Shown here piece by piece: positions 62,830 through 64,000 of a DNA stretch of 64,000 nt. Where the stretch lies: NCBI RefSeq assembly GCF_040939455.1, contig NC_134106.1, positions 40,942,001 to 41,006,000 of the forward strand, read 5' to 3'. Every line of letters begins with the position of its first letter. Within the stretch, counting starts at the first letter, position 1. Source of the DNA: Microcebus murinus. Taxonomy: Eukaryota > Chordata > Mammalia > Primates > Cheirogaleidae. The position numbers were made by a program, and so were the translations under genes. The notes under the pieces are model-generated. The model did not search any database. It had not been told where the DNA came from and was given only the letters and a program-made list of their open reading frames with translations.

Positions 62830-63055
62830 TCCACCTATCATTGGACATAATTATTTGTTAATCTCTTAGTATGTGCCAGACACTCTGCTAAGCAGAGTGT
62901 ATAAATCCTCTTTTTTCAATCACATAATGGGACCATATTCTCCGTATTTTACACAGTTGGAAGTTGACTATCAAAATTACTAAGTAACTTTCCCAATAAT
63001 AGGAAACGGCGGTATCTCAAACTAGTTCTGATTCTGGAGTCCCAGCCATAACTAA
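62830..63055 (-). repeat. MIR SINE
   Basis: 'tatgtgccagacactctgct' and 'actaagtaactttcccaata' in reverse MIR order. Confidence 0.7.
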
Positions 63056-63686
63056 TACTCATTTCCTATCACAATTCTTACAAAATGCTGTTAAAAGCTT
63101 TTTTGAAGTGTGAAAAGTATCCATTATATTACTGTTTTTTTTTTTAAGTCCAAAAATCACAGAAGGTTTGGTGAATGAAAACTGGTTGCTAAAAAAGTTG
63201 ATTTCAGGTTGACCAAACATGCCTCTAGGCTCCTGGCCTTTATCTCTTAGGGCATTTGTAATTCCAAATTCTTTCTCTGCCCCTTTGATGCGTAGATGTC
63301 AAGTATCTGAGTGCCATCTCTCTGTAACCATTAAAGGAGATGGCATCCTTATTTCCTAAGTCTCTGTGGGAAGAGTAAGAGCCTAACACTTTGGTGGGCT
63401 CCTTTGCTCCTACCGAAGATAAGACAGGGTCTTTATTTTTCTTCAAGAAGATACCCTAGGGTTTATTTTCAGGGGATGTGTTAATTTTTTTTAAGTATGG
63501 TACAACAATCTACGTTTTTTCAAATATAGTTAAGTTGTCATCTTCTGGAATATCTTCAGAACTCTCCAAACCCCGAATTCCATCCTGAATTTCTTGCAAC
63601 TCTATTTCCTTTAGAACCACTGGCCCCAATCTCTCATGTTGAGCAATAGAGCTATCATGGTGCAGATGAGAAGGGCTGCTCATCCT

Positions 63687-64000
<314 letters not shown>

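Larger units (their letters stand above)
49013..63686. other. Intron stretches with no recognisable feature
   Basis: I see no gene or clear repeat in 49013-49950, 50205-51752, 52219-53614, 54088-54324, 55154-57059, 58061-59569, 60141-61534, 61736-61934, 62291-62829 and 63056-63686. The small open frames there are short, unconserved in appearance and without splice context. Confidence 0.6.

Overview
The window is eukaryotic nuclear DNA: AT-rich, repeat-dense and almost free of coding sequence. It is most likely from a strepsirrhine primate (lemur/loris group). Six Alu copies, including two nearly identical dimeric ones (54783-55136 and 63687-64000) that share an unusual linker and second-arm sequence, show that it is a primate. 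The linker type and several short L1 3' ends (for example 4617-4914) are of kinds I associate with lemurs. That placement is inference from memory and was not tested by alignment.

The only protein-coding gene I can support is the 3' end of neurexin-1 (NRXN1) on the minus strand. The terminal coding exon lies at 48677-48984 and encodes the juxtamembrane stalk, the single transmembrane helix and the cytoplasmic tail ending in the PDZ ligand EYYV. Its 3' UTR runs leftward to about 45640, with AATAAA at 45659-45664 (minus strand). Everything from 48985 to the right edge (64000) is the last intron. It holds three Alus in the same orientation as the gene, MIR/L2/L1 fossils and a striking 0.47-kb direct duplication (51753-52218 and 53615-54087).

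The left 45.6 kb lies downstream of NRXN1 and contains no recognisable gene. From left to right: a TA-flanked DNA-transposon MITE (638-988); L1 and L2 remnants; Alu (5129-5455); a degenerate endogenous-retrovirus internal region (about 7690-9340); a block of old L1 pieces, all in minus orientation (15.7-25.4 kb), containing a nearly complete Tigger1 inserted inside a MIR (17026-19397); a perfect 41-bp inverted repeat (27126-27212); a GC-richer stretch with GC boxes and a strong splice-donor match that may be a lncRNA promoter/first exon (28680-29376); a compound CA microsatellite; an imperfect inverted duplication of L2-derived sequence (35127-35718); a less decayed L1 ORF2 fragment (36083-36995); and a second, inverted copy of the first MITE (38848-39165).

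I found no CRISPR, operon, phage or bacterial-type system. The interest here is mainly structural: template-switch-like inverted repeats, nested transposons and an intronic duplication beside a synaptic gene. Repeat family names are recalled by eye, and repeat boundaries are approximate unless a target-site duplication is quoted.
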